From contig DATJSN010000089.1 of assembly GCA_035504095.1 (NCBI GenBank), positions 1 to 6,580 on the forward strand: a DNA stretch of 6,580 nt, written 5' to 3'. Position numbers and translations under genes: made by a program. Each line of letters opens with the position of its first letter. Within the stretch, counting starts at the first letter, position 1. Source of the stretch: DATJSN01 sp035504095. GTDB taxonomy: Bacteria; Planctomycetota; Phycisphaerae; WQYP01. Positions 4,858 to 6,580 of this stretch are shown one piece after another. The notes under the pieces are model-generated. The model saw nothing but the letters and a program-made list of their open reading frames with translations. It did no database searches and was not told the origin of the DNA.

Positions 4858-5754
4858 ATGCTCACCTGGCTTGCGCAGATTTTACATTCGGAGTTTCTCA
4901 ACAGCGCGCCGGTACAGACTGCCCTGCTGGTGGGCAGCGGTGCGGCGGTCGTAAGCGCCGTGATTGGGGTGTTCACAATCCTGCGGGGCCAGGCCTTCGC
5001 GGGTCATGCATTGGGAGATATAAGCAGTGCGGGTGGTTCGGCTTCATTTCTGTTGAATATCAGCCCGCTGGTGGGCTTTCTGGGGATTGCCGCCATCGCG
5101 GCTGTGGGGATGGAATTCCTCGGGGTGCGCAAAATACGCGAACAGGATATTGCCACAGGCATCGTCTTTGGGGCCGGCCTGGGCCTGTCCTCTCTGCTTC
5201 TCTATTTCGACATCACGTCGACCAGTACCACCGGCGCGGCCGTAACTGTAATGTTCGGATCGATTTTTGCCCTCTCCCCCGATTTGGTGTGGCCCGCTTT
5301 GATCGTTGCGGCAATCGCTTTAGCGACGATAGCGCTGCTTTACAGGCCGATGCTGCTAAGTGTGGCCGACACCGAACTTGCTGTCATGCGCGGGATATCC
5401 ATCCGCTGGGTGGGCCTCCTGCAGTTATTAACGCTGGCCGTAGCGAGCGCGCTGGGGTGTCTGACTGTAGGATCTCTGCTGGCAACGGCCCTGCTTCTTG
5501 GGCCGGCGGGGGCGGCTTTACATCTTTGCCGGAAGCCGGGCGTGGCGATCTTATGGGCGGTTGCCCTGGGGCTGCTGGCGGTGTGGGTCGGTATTTGGAT
5601 GGCCTACGAAAGCTACTATTGGTTCCCCACCCCCTGGCCGGTAAGCTTTTTCGTGGTGGCTATCATTCTCATGTTATACCTCCTGAGTGTTCCATGTCAG
5701 TATGCTTTTCGCAAATTCGCCGCGGCGCGGACCGCAGATAACGCCGGGAGCTAA
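4858..5754 (+). CDS. ABC-3 family metal transporter permease 1 (ZnuB/TroC type)
   Basis: A 298-residue inner-membrane permease, near the usual family length. Membrane spans are likely near residues 20-41, 63-84, 99-118, 127-140, 144-162, 184-204, 206-222, 229-249 and 262-279. Two ABC-3 family signatures are visible: ILRGQAFAGHALGDISSAG (41-59), and LTVGSLLATALLLGPAGAA (202-220), the conserved Gly/Ala-rich helix with its LxxPA-like turn. The segment YRPMLLSVADTELAVMRGIS (162-181) corresponds to the coupling region facing the ATPase. The start is firm: ATG 4858 directly follows the ATPase stop and AAGGA (4844-4848) lies 9 nt upstream. The C-tail from about residue 280 is basic and cytosolic. 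Together with the next gene it probably forms a heterodimeric membrane channel. Confidence 0.92.
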   Translation: MLTWLAQILHSEFLNSAPVQTALLVGSGAAVVSAVIGVFTILRGQAFAGHALGDISSAGGSASFLLNISPLVGFLGIAAIAAVGMEFLGVRKIREQDIATGIVFGAGLGLSSLLLYFDITSTSTTGAAVTVMFGSIFALSPDLVWPALIVAAIALATIALLYRPMLLSVADTELAVMRGISIRWVGLLQLLTLAVASALGCLTVGSLLATALLLGPAGAALHLCRKPGVAILWAVALGLLAVWVGIWMAYESYYWFPTPWPVSFFVVAIILMLYLLSVPCQYAFRKFAAARTADNAGS

Positions 5755-5759
5755 ACGGC

Positions 5760-6580
5760 ATGTTTGCCAGTTTCATGACCAATACCTGGATTACCGCCAC
5801 GATCATCGCCGTCACGGCGGGTATTCTGGGATTCTTCGTTGTCATACGTCGCTCGGCATTCGCAGCGCATGTTCTGCCTTTAGGGACGTTCCCGGGAGCG
5901 GCGGCGGCACAATTGCTGGGAGTCCAACCACTTTGGGGATTGCTGGTCTTCGTCGCCTTCGGAGTTGTACTGTTGCAACAGCTTGAACGGTTGGGGCGCA
6001 AAGATGTAGCAGCGGGATTAGTGCTGGTAACAATCATGGCGCTGGGTTCATTGTTTTTAAGCATGTCCCGTGCGTACGGCGAGGCCACATTCTCAATACT
6101 TTTCGGGCAGTTGCTGGGAGTCTCAAGGACTCAACTGCTGGCTGTTGCGATCATTTCGGCTTTCGTTATCGCCGGCGTGATTTGCCTGTTCCGCCGTCTT
6201 CTGCTGCAATCAGCCTTTCCCGAACTTGCTCTAACACGGGGAATCAGCGCCGGAATGACCAATCTTCTGTTTTTAGCACTGCTGGGACTTGTTACCGCCA
6301 CGGCGCTGCCGGTGGTAGGAGCGCTGTTGGTTTTCAGTCTGCTGATCGCACCTGCGGCAACAGCGCAAACCTTCACGGCACATCCCATTAAGGCTTTGGC
6401 ATTATCCATTGTGCTTTCCTTAGTCGTGATATGGTCCGCCATCGTGTTTTCGTTCTGGACCAACTGGCCGATCGGATTTTTTGTCGGAGCCACCGGAGCT
6501 GTGTTGTTTTCCGCCGCGCGCACATTCCGCTACGTTCGCAGCCGCTGGTGGTCTCGCCAACGTTTTGTCGAACCGACGCA
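5760..6580 (+). CDS. ABC-3 family metal transporter permease 2 (TroD type), 3' end outside window
   Basis: An open frame from ATG 5760 runs to the right edge without a stop, giving 273 residues and two extra bases. GGGAG (5746-5750) lies 9 nt upstream, and only 5 nt separate it from the stop of permease 1. Spans are likely near residues 10-29, 57-74, 84-104, 125-145, 166-185, 186-203, 211-232 and 236-252. Family features include VIRRSAFAAHVLPLGTFPGA (28-47), FSILFGQLLGVS (111-122), the coupling-like segment LLLQSAFPELALTRGISAG (147-165), and LPVVGALLVFSLLIAPAATA (183-202), equivalent to the signature helix of permease 1. The basic tail RYVRSRWWSRQR (258-268) suggests the stop is near. It is a distinct paralogue, not a duplicate, of permease 1, so the transporter probably uses a heterodimer as in TroC/TroD. 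The metal cannot be inferred from it. Confidence 0.9.
   Translation, partial: MFASFMTNTWITATIIAVTAGILGFFVVIRRSAFAAHVLPLGTFPGAAAAQLLGVQPLWGLLVFVAFGVVLLQQLERLGRKDVAAGLVLVTIMALGSLFLSMSRAYGEATFSILFGQLLGVSRTQLLAVAIISAFVIAGVICLFRRLLLQSAFPELALTRGISAGMTNLLFLALLGLVTATALPVVGALLVFSLLIAPAATAQTFTAHPIKALALSIVLSLVVIWSAIVFSFWTNWPIGFFVGATGAVLFSAARTFRYVRSRWWSRQRFVEPT

Noticed and set aside
4812..5741. A 309-codon open frame overlapping almost all of permease 1 in another + strand frame
   Set aside because: Its product is rich in Arg, Gly and Cys with no fold-like pattern, it has no supporting ribosome site, and the overlapping frame has full ABC-3 permease signatures. It is a by-product of GC-rich codons.
5669..6088. 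A 139-codon minus-strand frame across the end of permease 1 and start of permease 2
   Set aside because: Low-complexity Asn/Thr/Pro/Ala/Ser-rich product opposite two well-supported genes.

Overview
The window carries a metal-ion ABC transporter operon of the ZnuABC/TroABCD type on the + strand in its right half, and a leftward (minus-strand) group of unrelated genes in its left half. The two are transcribed divergently from a roughly 210-bp intergenic region. Mixed moderate-to-high GC, strong Shine-Dalgarno sites, tight gene spacing and an exported binding protein with an N-terminal signal peptide fit a bacterium, probably one with a periplasm. The sequence does not let me name the phylum.

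Layout. Positions 1-182 hold the C-terminal end of an unrecognised + strand gene. Positions 183-382 are a convergent intergenic gap. The minus-strand group reads leftward: a glutaredoxin-like thiol-redox protein (2302-2571), a YbgC/4-hydroxybenzoyl-CoA-type hotdog thioesterase 44 bp downstream (1853-2257), then a 297-bp gap with an inverted repeat and a direct repeat, and an unrecognised membrane protein with about eight transmembrane segments (383-1555).

The + strand operon starts at a good sigma70-like promoter (TTGCAA, 17 bp, TATAAC). A near-perfect 7-3-7 palindrome lies over its -10 element and is a candidate metalloregulator operator. Then come a periplasmic metal-binding protein (2782-3726), an ABC ATPase (4024-4857, start uncertain) and a first ABC-3 family permease (4858-5754). 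A second ABC-3 permease (5760 onward) is still open at the right edge. The predicted roles are capture of a divalent metal in the periplasm by the binding protein, translocation by the two permeases as a heterodimer, and energy supply by the ATPase. Predicted metal ligands of the binding protein (His, His, Glu, Glu) and the absence of a His-rich loop are closer to TroA/PsaA-like proteins than to classical ZnuA. Zn, Mn and Fe cannot be told apart from sequence alone.

The part least explained by ordinary annotation is the 297-nt gap inside the transporter operon (3727-4023). It holds a 19-codon GTG mini-ORF with a strong Shine-Dalgarno site and a Cys/His-containing peptide, a G-rich run, a 7-bp perfect inverted repeat, and several in-frame possible starts for the ATPase. 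It could be a post-transcriptional control region, or simply an untranslated spacer. I see no RNA genes, insertion sequences, CRISPR arrays or attachment sites.
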